From Marsupella aquatica (lineage: Eukaryota; Marchantiophyta), in assembly GCA_973895155.1 (NCBI GenBank), contig OZ316895.1, positions 5,208,001 to 5,272,000 on the forward strand: a DNA stretch of 64,000 bases. Direction: 5' to 3'. The notes under the pieces are model-generated. The model ran no database searches and was not told the DNA's origin. It saw nothing but the letters and a program-made list of their open reading frames with translations. This document shows positions 9,405-20,525 of this stretch, in pieces. A program made the position numbers and the translations under genes. Each line of letters opens with the position of its first letter. The first letter of the stretch is position 1.

Positions 9405-12400
9405 CTACTCGCCCCCAGTTGTGGTCGCTACTGTCTCAGTAGACCGCAAGCTCACCAACGGACGATCAGTAACACCAAAAGAGCGCATCCGCAATTGTTC
9501 AGCTAATCCCAAACTGATAATCCAAGTCAAGCAATTCAAATCCATGGCTTGACCAAGGACCTGGCGGCGTGAACTCTCTGACATAGAAGCAACTGCAGTA
9601 GTGCTTGTCAAAAATCCCATAGCACGCTCTTTTTCATCAGAAGTAGGTTCCACTAACTGCTGTAGAGCTGTATCCCATACAAGTCCAGGCCCACCTGCTC
9701 TGAATGCATATGAAGCAGAATGGCTCACAAAAGTGGGTAATGCACAACGTGGGCGACCAACTACATTGACCACTGCCAATGGAGGTCTGTCAGGCTGGGT
9801 CACACCTTGTGCACGACGCCCTGGATCCAAAATATCATCCACCACCAAGGCTGTTGAGCAAGGAATGCTATCAAATGCTCGCTTCAACACCTCACAAGGT
9901 AACAAATTAGTCCACCACAAGCGTGGACGATGTGCACGAGAACCCACACGTGCAGCATCCAATAACACAACAGGTCCAATCCAAGACTTAACCTGATGAA
10001 CGCTGGCAACAAGTCGATGATGATCATCACCCAATAATGGCACATTCTCCAAAATGTAGGCAGGGGAATGTGTCTGATGCAACTGAAGATGACGCAATAC
10101 CCATAATATCTCCCAAAACAATACAGATCTTGGATCATGAAGTCCATGTCCAACTCCAGCTCTAGATTGACCCTGACATGGCCAACCCGCAATCACCAAA
10201 TCAATGGGGCCAACGCGATCCAAATGATCCGCCCCCACCAATGAAATATCAGTTGGCAATGCATGTTGATAACCACAAACGGCATCCACTGGCAATAATT
10301 GTGGGTAACGTTCAACCAACAATGCCACATGACGTAATGAGACTCTACGTGCTGTCTCATAAGTCTCCACATACAAATAACGACGCACAGGAATGTCGGC
10401 TTGAAGAACGGTAGCCAATCCAGTGCTAATTTCACCAAATAAATCCAACAAACAAATACCCTCATGTGGATATTGCCATGCAATAGGAGTAGTATCCAGT
10501 GGTGAAAGAGTCACTGGTCCATTTGCAGTTGATTGCTCTGCTCCTGATTGCGGTGTAAAAACATGACGCCATGCATCATGTATCAATCGGGCCGCACTTT
10601 GTGGCAAGGCCTGTCCAGGACCCCATACTGGTGTCATAACACTATCAATGGGCAATCCATGCATGAAGTGTTCCTCATGTGCCTCCTCCACCGTAGGGAC
10701 ATCTGTTGCATGTGCGTTACCCTCAATCAAATCATCAGCCCCAGTAATCAAACTACTGAATGTTGCCAAAGATAATGGTGCAGATTTGGGGCCTCCAACA
10801 GGTCCACTAAATCGCACGGGCAATTGACTCAATCGAGCATCTCTAGATTGCCAATCAGGTCGGTACGACACTAATTCATTCCAAAAATCAAGAACAAATT
10901 CCATAGGATAGAGAACTGTACATCCCACCAAGACATCATATGACTCAGTCTTAGTCAAAATAGCTCGAGCCTGGATCCGTGAGTTATCCTTTGAATGATC
11001 CTCCTGAATCCTAAGTTCAAGTGCTCGTCGAGTGATATGTTGTGTGGGTGTAGGTCCTCCCAATGAAGTCTGAATGGGAAAGGGACACTCCTCCAAATCA
11101 TCAGGACGCAATCCCAATCCTCTTATCGCAGACTTACCCAACATCAAGGGCTGAGCACCAGTATCCAGTAACACTCGCTCTGGCTGGTATATTGTTCCAG
11201 AAGGCCCAACTAATCGGAAGATACCACTCTGATTATCCAATGATATGACGCTAGGTTTAAACCTAGTCCTCTCATAAGCAGGGCGCGTTGGTAAATCTAT
11301 CAACCTTGCCGTTGCTGCATGCCATGTTTCATTACTGGCAATAGGTGGATTCAACTCCACTACTTCAGAATTGGGCGTTGCTTCTGCACGTGAAGCAACA
11401 GCTGGAGTGTCCTCACATAATGTGGCCGCCAATCTGAACACCTCTGTTGGACTAACTCCCAATGTCAACATATCCGTAGCTGAAAATAATGGCGGGCGTA
11501 CTATAGTAGTGGCCGCCCCCAACAGGGTACTTGTCATCCCTGTCACAACATCACTTGAATCCGCCAACTTACCCCCACCTGGGTTAGTCCGAACCGGATT
11601 CATAGAGGTAGTTTGAACTGCCTCTAACAATGTAAACAATTGGGGAAGCTTCGTTTGACGACGAATATCCCCTCTCTGAGGATCCAACTCTACCACTACT
11701 CCTCGTGGCTCAAGGGCTTTAACTGCTCCTCGAGTCAAAGCTGCTGATGCATCAACATGCGCAATGCCACACATAAATCCCATGGTGGCAAGATCTCCAT
11801 CAGCTCCATAAGAGGTTGAAGCTCCATAGGATGTAGAAGCCCCATCACTAGCAGTAGGTCTAACTTGAGAACTAGCCATTGCAGCTAGTTGTTGCTCCAA
11901 TTTAGCAATCTTTGCATCCTTAGGATCTGTGGTAACGGTAGGAGCAACATCACCTCCCTGTCTTCTTGCATGTGGCATGCCTCGACCACGTCCACCACCT
12001 CTACCTCCTCTTCCCTGATCATATGCACGTGGTCCTCCCCGTCGTAGTTCAGGATGAAGTACAAAACACCTATCTTTGGTGTGTCCAGAAACTCCACAAT
12101 GATCACACTGTCGTTGATCAGGTGTAGATGCCCCTCCTTGCCCCCTATTATCTGGGCAATATCTTTGTGCATGATCCCCACCACAAGTCCAACATCCTGA
12201 TTGTTGTCCAGCATAAGAAGGCACAGGTCTCTGACTAGTAGATTCCAGTGTTGTAGGCTTCTCTCTCTGGCTCTTACGTACAGTAGGTTGCGGTGTGGTC
12301 GTCAATGCAACCTTTGGTGCTTCCTTGGCAAATCCAGAAGTCACCACCTTCTCATTCACTATATTGAGCTCAATGCGCTCAGCAAGTGCAAAAACTATAG

Positions 12401-12857
12401 CCAATGTGGGATCTGAATCCCTCAATAGAGTGGCATCTCTCACTCTACGACGCAACTCCCTATCCAAAATTGCATACCAAAATTGGACCGCTTGGGCCTC
12501 TATCACTCCTTGTGTGACCGTAATCAATCTTCGCATACGAGTGTATGCCTCACGTAGGCTCTCTCCAGTCTTGCGCTGGAATTCCTGAAGACCCTTCAAC
12601 TTATCGGTTCTCACACCCTGGTAGTTCTGCTTCAATACTTCAAAGAACTTCATCACAGGGTTAAATGTTGGCGCAGCTCCACTCCCAACCACAATCACAC
12701 CGGTAGGAGTAGCGGTGGATGTTGATGGAGTGCCACTCTGGCTAGTGCTGCTAGAAGAAGCCGCAGCTGTAGCAATGGGTTGGGCAACCGCACTTGTGCC
12801 ATAAGTGATGGACACATAGTTTGGTGACCAATGCTGTCTCCATGCCTCAATATCCAC
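9405..12857 (-). CDS. Gag-protease-DNA methyltransferase polyprotein segment
   Basis: An uninterrupted 1150-codon frame. Numbering from ATG 12857: Gag capsid-like helices at about 60-180 (LKGLQEFQRKTGESLREAYT); two zinc knuckles, CWTCGGDH...C starting at Cys222 and CDHCGVSGHTKDRC; retropepsin with LLDTGA (Asp565) and DVLVGCTVLYPMEFVLDF. Then a C5-methyltransferase: motif I LLDLFGEISTGLAT (Phe807), IDLVIAGWPCQGQS with catalytic Cys894, ENV at 937-939, RAHRPRLWWTN at 974-984, and a C-terminal RRQVLGQAMDLNCLTWI matching motif X. The closest family by motif is DNMT3-like (LxLFxGIxTGL, GPxDLVIxGxPC, AHRxRxxW), in linear rather than DRM-permuted order. No PWWP or ADD domain is visible. The ATG at 12857 is probably internal to the original polyprotein, because the Gag frame continues upstream through a TGA. 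Whether this segment is translated is unknown. Confidence 0.9.
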   Translation of the reverse strand: MDIEAWRQHWSPNYVSITYGTSAVAQPIATAAASSSSTSQSGTPSTSTATPTGVIVVGSGAAPTFNPVMKFFEVLKQNYQGVRTDKLKGLQEFQRKTGESLREAYTRMRRLITVTQGVIEAQAVQFWYAILDRELRRRVRDATLLRDSDPTLAIVFALAERIELNIVNEKVVTSGFAKEAPKVALTTTPQPTVRKSQREKPTTLESTSQRPVPSYAGQQSGCWTCGGDHAQRYCPDNRGQGGASTPDQRQCDHCGVSGHTKDRCFVLHPELRRGGPRAYDQGRGGRGGGRGRGMPHARRQGGDVAPTVTTDPKDAKIAKLEQQLAAMASSQVRPTASDGASTSYGASTSYGADGDLATMGFMCGIAHVDASAALTRGAVKALEPRGVVVELDPQRGDIRRQTKLPQLFTLLEAVQTTSMNPVRTNPGGGKLADSSDVVTGMTSTLLGAATTIVRPPLFSATDMLTLGVSPTEVFRLAATLCEDTPAVASRAEATPNSEVVELNPPIASNETWHAATARLIDLPTRPAYERTRFKPSVISLDNQSGIFRLVGPSGTIYQPERVLLDTGAQPLMLGKSAIRGLGLRPDDLEECPFPIQTSLGGPTPTQHITRRALELRIQEDHSKDNSRIQARAILTKTESYDVLVGCTVLYPMEFVLDFWNELVSYRPDWQSRDARLSQLPVRFSGPVGGPKSAPLSLATFSSLITGADDLIEGNAHATDVPTVEEAHEEHFMHGLPIDSVMTPVWGPGQALPQSAARLIHDAWRHVFTPQSGAEQSTANGPVTLSPLDTTPIAWQYPHEGICLLDLFGEISTGLATVLQADIPVRRYLYVETYETARRVSLRHVALLVERYPQLLPVDAVCGYQHALPTDISLVGADHLDRVGPIDLVIAGWPCQGQSRAGVGHGLHDPRSVLFWEILWVLRHLQLHQTHSPAYILENVPLLGDDHHRLVASVHQVKSWIGPVVLLDAARVGSRAHRPRLWWTNLLPCEVLKRAFDSIPCSTALVVDDILDPGRRAQGVTQPDRPPLAVVNVVGRPRCALPTFVSHSASYAFRAGGPGLVWDTALQQLVEPTSDEKERAMGFLTSTTAVASMSESSRRQVLGQAMDLNCLTWIISLGLAEQLRMRSFGVTDRPLVSLRSTETVATTTGGE

Positions 12858-12869
12858 TAAATGAGCCTT

Positions 12870-13271
12870 TCAAAACTCATGGTAGTCATCCATGGGTGGC
12901 CCCTCCAAATGTTGAAACAACCCTTTCCAAGCCATGAAAGGTGTGAACAATGTGGCATTACGCATTGTCTGCATATCACACCACGTATCAAACTCTTGGA
13001 TGACATCATCCAAATCAATCGTGCCAACTGCACCAGAGTATCTCCTCGGTCCTTTCGTGGCCCCATACATCTCTTCCATATCCCACAACAATGGCACAAT
13101 CACTTGATGTCGAGGAGAACTGGCTACTAAGTTCTCGTCAGAATCACTATCCGAAACCCCACTTGTAACCACTAACAATGTCGTCGGCCAAAATTGCACT
13201 CCACTCCGAGTGAAACCAGACCGTCGTCCCTCGGGTAGCCCCGTATCACCAGAGGACTCCGTGATGACCAA
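12870..13271 (-). pseudogene. N-terminal Gag segment, separated by an in-frame TGA
   Basis: 133 codons from ATG 13271, in the same frame as the downstream polyprotein and separated from it only by TGA 12870-12872. It is acidic and Ser-rich at the start and then carries WDMEEMYGATKGPRR and FDTWCDMQTM, consistent with a retroelement Gag N-terminus. The codons after the TGA read KAHLVDIEAWRQHW, so the reading continues smoothly. It probably formed the start of the original polyprotein. Confidence 0.65.
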
Positions 13272-13530
13272 TTTTCCCTAAATGGTCACCATCAACTCAC
13301 CACTATCAATAATCAATCGATTGGTGAAACGGTGTTCCGCGGATACCCATCACTCAATCGCGGAACGGTTCCGTCAATTTGCTTGGAGATCGCGATTTTG
13401 GCGGAATTTTTGCGGAACTCCGCAAATCGCAACTCCAAACGAGCAACTCAACAACTCAAAGCTCCGCATCCACTCGAGCTTTCTCAACACCAACTTGTAA
13501 CGGATCGAGATACCAGCGATCCGTTCAACA
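13272..13530 (-). promoter_or_regulatory. Retroelement leader with several hairpins; possible LTR edge
   Basis: Three perfect inverted repeats: GTTCCGCG/CGCGGAAC (13334-13341, 13359-13366), TTGCGGA/TCCGCAA (13410-13416, 13419-13425), and AACGGATCG/CGATCCGTT (13499-13507, 13517-13525). The last spans a possible LTR/primer-site boundary. Leader hairpins can act in RNA dimerisation or packaging in retroelements; here that is only an inference. Confidence 0.4.
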
Positions 13531-15189
13531 ACAAAATGAAGCTGATCAGAATTCGAAGCTGATCTTTCAATGTAATCTTCTTCAATAGTGCAAATCGAAC
13601 AACGATCAGAGCTAATCTAACAACGATCCCATCCGACGCGATCACACATGTATGTCAAGCCCAACGCACCTTGTGCTTCAAGGAATCCACGTTACATGCA
13701 CACAACCTGGTCAGCCACACCATAGCCACCAAGCTCATGCTCAAAGGCTCAACATTGAAAGATGAGGCCTTTGAGCCAACACAAGGGGATAACTATCCCT
13801 CACACCAACTCAAACTAAACATAGTGCTCATGTAGCACACATACAAAACCTCTATACCTAGATAGTACGATATACTTTACTACCACTCTAAATGGTGTGA
13901 CAAATGAGACTTGTACAAGTAGTTGTGTCTAACTAGTGTACAAATTGGAGACCAGGCTAATAATTTGAGACCATTCAAAAGCTCTTCTTTTTATCAAAAA
14001 CTGTAAGTAGAGGTCCCCCTATTTCTATGCTTTCAGTTCAAGTTGTGAAAGGATTTTTTGCCCATAATGATATGGTAATAGGACCTCAATACACTCAAAG
14101 GCGGCCCTAAGGAGATTTTTATTTTTACTAATTTAGTAAAACTAGAGGAGAAACTCACTAAGGAGGTGATCCAAATCTTGACTTGGCCCTTGAAAATACA
14201 AAGAGAAAAGTCAGGATGGGCATTAACTAAAGAGGACTATGCTATATACTCAATGCCCTTCATGATTTTTCCCTTTCATAGTTTTCAGGACATGAATGCC
14301 TGGGTCCATATTTGTTGGAAGGTTCTCCTCTACTTTTACTAAGCTAGAAGGGATAAAGCTCTCCCTGGCTTAGTGTAATAAGGTCAAGTGTGCCAAGCAC
14401 TAAGGGCAATAATAGCCCTTCACAACTAGAGCTGAAGCTCTTGTTTTTTGGGCATTATATCCCATAATGCACTCTAAACAGGACTTTGCTTTATGCACAC
14501 ACCACTTTGGACACTTTAGTTGTATAAATTACTGAAAAGGAACAAGAAGCGAGACATGATCCCAAAGGTGGGCCCCCAATCAAGGGAAGGCAAGCACAAA
14601 GCCAAGAGGCCAGAGAAGCCAACCCAGGAGAGCCCAACAAAACAAACCAATAACCAGAGAACTACCTAAAACCAAACCACAAGAAAACAAAACAAAAGAA
14701 AAGGAAAGAAAAGAAAAGAAAAATAAATTAAAAATAACCTACCTAAAACCTTACACTTTCCCTTTGAAAAAAATAATTTTAAAAAATTAACCTACCTAAA
14801 ACCCTACACTTTCCCTTTGGTTTTCTACTGTAGTCAAATTAGATTGGGGAGACAGGTGTTATGAACATTTCATAATACATAGACAGGGCTGGGGATGCGT
14901 TATGAGGATTCATGCTCAGACAGAAGGGCAAAATTGTCTCTATCACGTATCATGAAGTACCTTCAGATATTTACTCCTTCTGGTTCTGGAGTGAATGTGA
15001 GAGAGACTTGAACAGAAATCCGTAATTTAGGCTTTCCCAACAATGGTCTCTCTCTCGGCATGCAGTGGAATCGAACAAAGCAGTTTCTTCGGTTGCCTTC
15101 TCGCAGTTGTAGATTGATGGAGACAAACTACTTGCATTGTCTCGAGCAGGCCATTACACAATCCGAGGTCACAGACTGAGGCTCCGAGA
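13531..15189. other. Non-coding; possible LTR sequence, polypurine tract and a 53-bp duplication
   Basis: No gene is supported. Part of 13.5-14.5 kb may be the retroelement's LTR, but I cannot define its far end. A purine tract (AAAGAAAAGG-like) covers 14690-14725. A 53-bp step duplication places TAACCTACCTAAAACC...TACACTTTCCCTTTG at 14735 and 14788, and the second copy contains an AAACCCTA telo-box. Confidence 0.5.
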
Positions 15190-18100
15190 ATGCTGACATT
15201 TTGTTCTTCTTTCAGATCATGCCTCAGCACGGCCATTCGAAGTGGAATGCGGACAGCGCATGAGAGTTTCACAGCCAACCATGGGATTGGCGAGTTTCAT
15301 GAGAAAGAATTAACATCTTTTTGTCTCAAACTTCTGAATAGAAGTCACGGGCTCTGTAGAATTTCTGCTTTAGATTTTTCCTGCAAGCGAACCGAGGCGA
15401 GTAATCCTGCTTGTTCAACTGGTAGGTCAGATGGAGCGGAATCGCTTCTCGAGAATTTTGAGAAGAAGTCTCCCCGTAGACACTACACCAGCCCTAAACA
15501 ATCATCCGCTTATCGCCCAAAAGCAGTCGGAGGTGATGATCTTACTCAACTTTTGCAAAAAAATCACGTTCTTATGTTTCTCCTAAAATGCGCCAAGGGT
15601 GGGTTCAGGTTTTAGGGTTTAGGGTTTAGGACTTGTTAGAGGAGCTCCGAGAGGACCTTCAGCTTCAAAACGAGTAGCTACAGGTACCGTCATTCTCTGT
15701 GAACAATAATAGTGTAATTGCTAGAGAGGAAGCCGCATTTTGTTCTACCACTTAATATTCCCAAGACTGCGTTCTGCCAATTGCTTATGGAAAAAACAGT
15801 TCTGGAGTGAAATTGAAGCTTGGAAGGGGACGTGAGTAACTTAGTTTGAAAGTGAATCAAATTCCCATAATTTTTTCTCAGAAGTTCCCACAAATGTCTG
15901 TTTTACGGAGTAAGTTTTGTGAATGAATTGTTGGCCTTGTTGAACCTGCAGCTGCAAATGCTCATAATTTACATCGTCACGGCTGTAATCGAGAGTATTC
16001 GAATTTCGAAAGTTTGGATTCGAGTGGGCAAATTATAGAAGGGGCGGAACGAGCAGCAACAGAAATGGCTTGGAAGGATATGTTGCTTTCTTCTCCAGGT
16101 TAGCACAAGATTTGCTGCCACCTCGATGATTTACAGTTTGTACGATTCCGACGATTTACTTTTGCGCGATTTAACTTGCCATGTCCAATGTACGAGTTTG
16201 AACTGTCCAAGTGCATGTAACCAAGTCTAAGATATAATTTCTTGACGAGCTTTGTTGTTTTTGGCTGATCTGAATAACTGTGTCAGTTTTGGTTTCGCTT
16301 GATATTATAGGTGCCATTTCTGCTGACATCGAAACGCAACGTTTGTTCATTGCTGATACGAATCATCATCGAGTTATAATTGCAGATGGAGATGGCAAAA
16401 TTGTTGACTGTGTACGTGCTCCCAAGTCAAGATGTCCATCATGTTGAAAGCTATTGGCTTGTATGATTTGTGATTGTTTTCCGTTGTCTGCTCTAGCAGC
16501 GTGTCTTGATTTATTTTATGAATTTACCGTAGGTGGACTGACAACTCAACAAGCATTAGGCTTCCAATGTAAATTTCAAAAGTCTATGGGAGGTCTAGAT
16601 TGAATTTAACTGCTCTGACTTCGGAACCAAATTGGAATTTTCTGCCATTTTAGATTGGTTCCTCTCCCGGCATGGAAGACGGCACTTTTGAAACTGCACA
16701 GCTTTGCTACCCAGCATCTGCAGTATTTGAAGCAGATCGGAATTTTCTCTACATTGCCGATTCTGAGGTATTTTAGTGATTAAACTCCCTCATATGGCTG
16801 CTTTCTTCCTCATACGTTCTAGAGGATGAATACGTAGGTTATCATTCTATTCCGGCCTCTGGGTTGGAGTCTATTGACACAGGGGTTGGATTTGAACAAT
16901 ACGCGTCGGAGTCACCAAGACTCTGCCTAGAAAAGTTGTTCTTTAAGCTGCCACCTAAGATGATTCACATTGCGAAGAACCAGTCTTAGCTTTCATACTG
17001 AGCAAATGAAAAACTCCTGAAGCACCTAGCCACGGGTTCCACTTCAAATATGTCTACATCTTACCGCCTTCTAATGCATTCTTTGTTAGGGCATACACAG
17101 AATCATGTCGTTCGGAGGGCAGATCTAAGCACGAGAACCTTGAGTACAATTAAACGCCCAAAGTTGAACAGTGAAAGCTCAATATGGGGAAGGTTTTCTA
17201 GGTGGATGGGAGTCTCTCAACCAGCTGAATCCGAAGAAGAGTCTGAGAAGGCAGAAAATTGTAGCATTTTGAGAAATCCATGGCACTTGAAATTCACACA
17301 AGAAGGATTGATTCTTGTCGCTAGTCGCTGGTAAGCCTTGTTTCTGCCTTTTTATGCCCTGTTGCCAAAGTTATCCAGGTCTATCAGTGTGTGGTAATGC
17401 CACTCTAGGATACAGAATACCCGGTTTACTTCCAGAACATCCCTATGCAGCATTTGATGCACAGTGCTGAATTTCACATGGGTTGTAGAGGGTTCACTTG
17501 TTTACATTGCGAAGCTAGTGAAGGTGTTTTTGATATTGCTTGAACTCGGTATCCAACATGGTTACATTTTGGGAAAGTCCAGTTTTGCCAAATTCTAATT
17601 TCATTTATGTGAGGCTCAAGCCTAGTCTGTTATTTTGATAGTGGAAGTTTAATGTTTTGAGGTGGGGTTGCCATGTGAATTCTAAGTGGATGGCACGAAT
17701 CCCTTGTAATCGCTTGGACTCATTTTCTTAGGAAGACATAACTTGGCTTTCATTCTAACTTTTAGATATGACTTGGTTTTTTGGTTAGCTTTGAAAATAT
17801 CTGTGCGTTGGATGCAACTTCGGGAGAGGTTACTGAATTTCGGTTTCAAGGTAGTATGAAGGTCACTAAAGTTTCCAGTACAGACACTGTCTTACAGTTT
17901 ATCCAATTCATGATTCTGAAATTTGAATAGAATTTGAATGCGATACGATTATGGGGCTTTTGCCTTTGGAGTCCACCATATGTTTTCACATTTTTGGGTG
18001 GTCTGCGGATGGAGGCATGTCAAGATCATACTCTTTAAATAGCCGCTTGGCCAGATCTCAAGAGCGTACTTTCTTTATATAGGGCCTTTTCTTTGCAAAG

Positions 18101-20525
18101 ACATAATGTTGCTCTGCTTTGGCTGCGCCCTTGCTGTCAGACTCTGAAGTTGTATCGGAAGAATTCTGCAGACAGGCCACTGATGTGAAAGAGATGGAAG
18201 ATGTATATTCCCTTGTACTTCATGAAATGAAAGGAAATAAGTCAACAGTAGGAAATCCCTGGCAGATCAGTTCAGTAACGGATCTTGTCTCTCGGGTAGT
18301 AAGGCTGGACAACAAACTCTTTTTCGTAGACACAGGTGTGTAGTTCTTTGTCAATTCAAGAGTCTCCAGTAGTTCGTGTCGTTGTAGAAGTAAAGCATGA
18401 CATACAGGATATTACTCTCAAGTAATTATTTATTCGAAGCAGAAAGTAGTTAATCTAGGAGTGGGATTGTATGAGTTGGAGCTTTCTTCAACTGAGTCAT
18501 CTGTATCATAGTGTGAAGGTTCCCGGCGATGCATTTGTTAACCATGGGGACTTTTGCAGAGGGCCAGATGATTCGTAACTATAACTTGGACACTGGAAGC
18601 CATGACACTCTTCATCTTTCCAATCTGGGCCTTCTCGGCTTACCTTATTGGTGGTCGCTGCCTTCACTGAGTATTCAAAGTCCCAACTTGTAAGATTCAT
18701 CACTCAAACAGCGTTTCTTATCAATATCTCATCTGAAATTCATTGACTGAAACAGTACAAAAATCTCCAAGTGACAGTATTTGTTTTACTATGCATCAAT
18801 TAATTATATTGTCGTTCCACTGTAGGAATGCTCACAATAAATGCAAGACGTTAATTTCTCTGTATTTTCAGATTGAACGAGAGTGACAATTTGGCCCAGT
18901 CAACGGTGGGAGAGGCTGACAAGCTTGAGAATCCAATCCATATTCAACCAGGTAGTCAACGATGCACCTCTCATTGCAGGTTGTAAAGTATATGTTCACT
19001 AGGGGCTTGAGTCCTTACATAAATGAGGAAACATCCAGAGTAGTGCTTGAGATGTACAAGTGAATGACGCTTGTAGGGCTCTTCTTGTTTCTGTCGTAGC
19101 ATAAGACTGTAGATTTTGTCTCTGTTTTCAACTGGTAAAGTCGCCGCAAGATAATCACTAGTTACAATGACTGTTTCATTTCTGAATTTTAACAACCTAC
19201 AAACTTGCATGGAAGAGCAACCAGCTTCAATCAACTAGAGTTCTCAGTTTCACACTGCAAATACAGACTACAAAAAATGGCATACCAGAATACAATGTGA
19301 ACACTAATAGATACGGAGACGAGAAATGCAAACTCAGTGGGTCAAGTTTAGCGGAACGTTACGTTTGTCAGTGGATCTCTTTTATGCCAGGGTGGTTGAG
19401 TTGTGTCACGAATGCTTGTGGAATCTTCCACTAGATTGACATTACTATTTGCGCTATGATTCAGGAAGGTGTCTTTTATGCATTTACCCTGTACTCCCAG
19501 GGGGAATGGTGGCTGCTTCTCCTATTGAGGATGGTTCAATTTGGCGGCAAGTAAAGGGGAGTGTTGTGGAATTGAGCATGTTGGGAGGCAGTCTAATATC
19601 ACACAAGGTTATCATACAGTACCTACGGAACATTGACAGACTCTCGGCGTATTTGTTGAGCTTTGCTTATTTCTGACATCCCCTTAGTATCTTACTGTCA
19701 TCGTCTGTAAATGATATGATTTTTCAGTTTGCACGACAAGAAAGTGGAAAGTTGTGTTGAAAAATGTCTAGGCCACCTTGACTAGGAGACCTCAGAGCCA
19801 CTTCTATGGAACAGAAGTTGTATGACCGTGAAGGGAGATATGTTATGTGAACTGCCTCTTGTCTTTAACTGATATTAAACTTGTTATGTCGCAGATATCT
19901 AGTGCCCAACAATGGATTGATGACCTAGATGAGCTAGATGACCCCAATCCTGACACTCAGGAGACCGAGGAGCTAACACTTCCCCTCAAATCTGAGAGTG
20001 GAATCCCTTTTTACACTCTGTTAGACGCCAGCCTTGGAGCAGGCGAGGTAATTTCTCACCGCCATTTGTAGCCCATGTCTGGATGATGGAAATCTTCTTT
20101 GAAGAAGATGCAGCTTGATTTCTAGCAGCTTGTGTAAAAGGAGTAAGTCTAAACACCTATCTTGAAGACCCTTGGGCATGTCCTGACCTGGACCGACTAA
20201 AGCTTTGCTAGAACACCTTTAGAATAACACGTGGAAATACTTGCGTGGGTCTAAGATCACAGGGGGTCGTGTTCATTGGCCCACATAAAAGTGCATGAAG
20301 GTGTTTGGAGTCCTGATTTTGTGTAGACTGTGGTACGTGCAGGTTATTGTTGATGCAGTTTTATACCTCAGAGATGCTTATCCCCTAGAGTCCAGGGCAG
20401 ATTTTTCTGGTGCTGTGCAACGGAAGGACATAATTTATTTGAAGCACTTACAGGTTAAAGTCAGGCTAGAAATCGCAACTAGTGCTCCCGAAGAGAGAAC
20501 CAAGCATATTTCTGTACTATTATGA
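15190..20525 (+). CDS. NHL-repeat protein, 12 exons, 589 residues
   Basis: All junctions are GT-AG and keep frame: 15190-15421, 15952-16098, 16311-16411, 16654-16767, 17101-17330, 17789-17850, 18141-18335, 18560-18689, 18872-18951, 19465-19607, 19895-20047, 20343-20525. NHL beta-propeller signatures are clear: RLFIADTNHHRVIIADGDGK and DRNFLYIADSE followed by NHVVRRADLSTRTL. The N-terminus (CLSTAIRSGMRTAHESFTAN) is rich in Ser, Arg and Ala and may be an organelle-targeting peptide. Further exons (LFFVDTG, EGQMIRNYNLDTGSHD, LGLLGLPYWW) suit a plant single-copy NHL family which, from memory, includes Arabidopsis At3g07060 (EMB1974). NHL propellers usually bind proteins or RNA; the precise role is unknown. 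The 3' end is less certain, since CACTTACAGGTTAAAG near 20460 could be a donor for another exon. The start could also lie further upstream. Confidence 0.8.
15611..15630. repeat. Telomere-type TTTAGGG repeat in intron 1
   Basis: TTTAGGGTTTAGGGTTTAGG, nearly three plant telomere units, lies in the first intron of the NHL gene. Short telo-boxes (AAACCCTA) are common near 5' ends of plant genes and can bind telomere-repeat-binding factors. It could also be an interstitial telomere scar. Confidence 0.8.

Larger units (their letters stand above)
8244..13530 (-). mobile_element. Ty3/gypsy-type retroelement encoding a DNA methyltransferase, 3'-truncated
   Basis: On the minus strand one continuous frame from ATG 13271 to 8244 encodes Gag, aspartic protease, cytosine-5 DNA methyltransferase and reverse transcriptase, in that order. 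It is broken only by TGA 12870-12872, TAG 9405-9407 and TAG 9321-9323; no frameshift is needed. RNase H and integrase are missing because similarity stops just after the RT connection region near 8265. No second LTR is seen. Upstream, ACA at 13496-13498 (read on the minus strand) followed by TTGGTGTTGAG resembles an LTR end plus primer-binding site, but this is uncertain. A methyltransferase between PR and RT is not part of standard Ty3/gypsy polyproteins. From memory, methyltransferase-carrying retrotransposons have been reported in dinoflagellates and charophyte algae. Confidence 0.85.
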
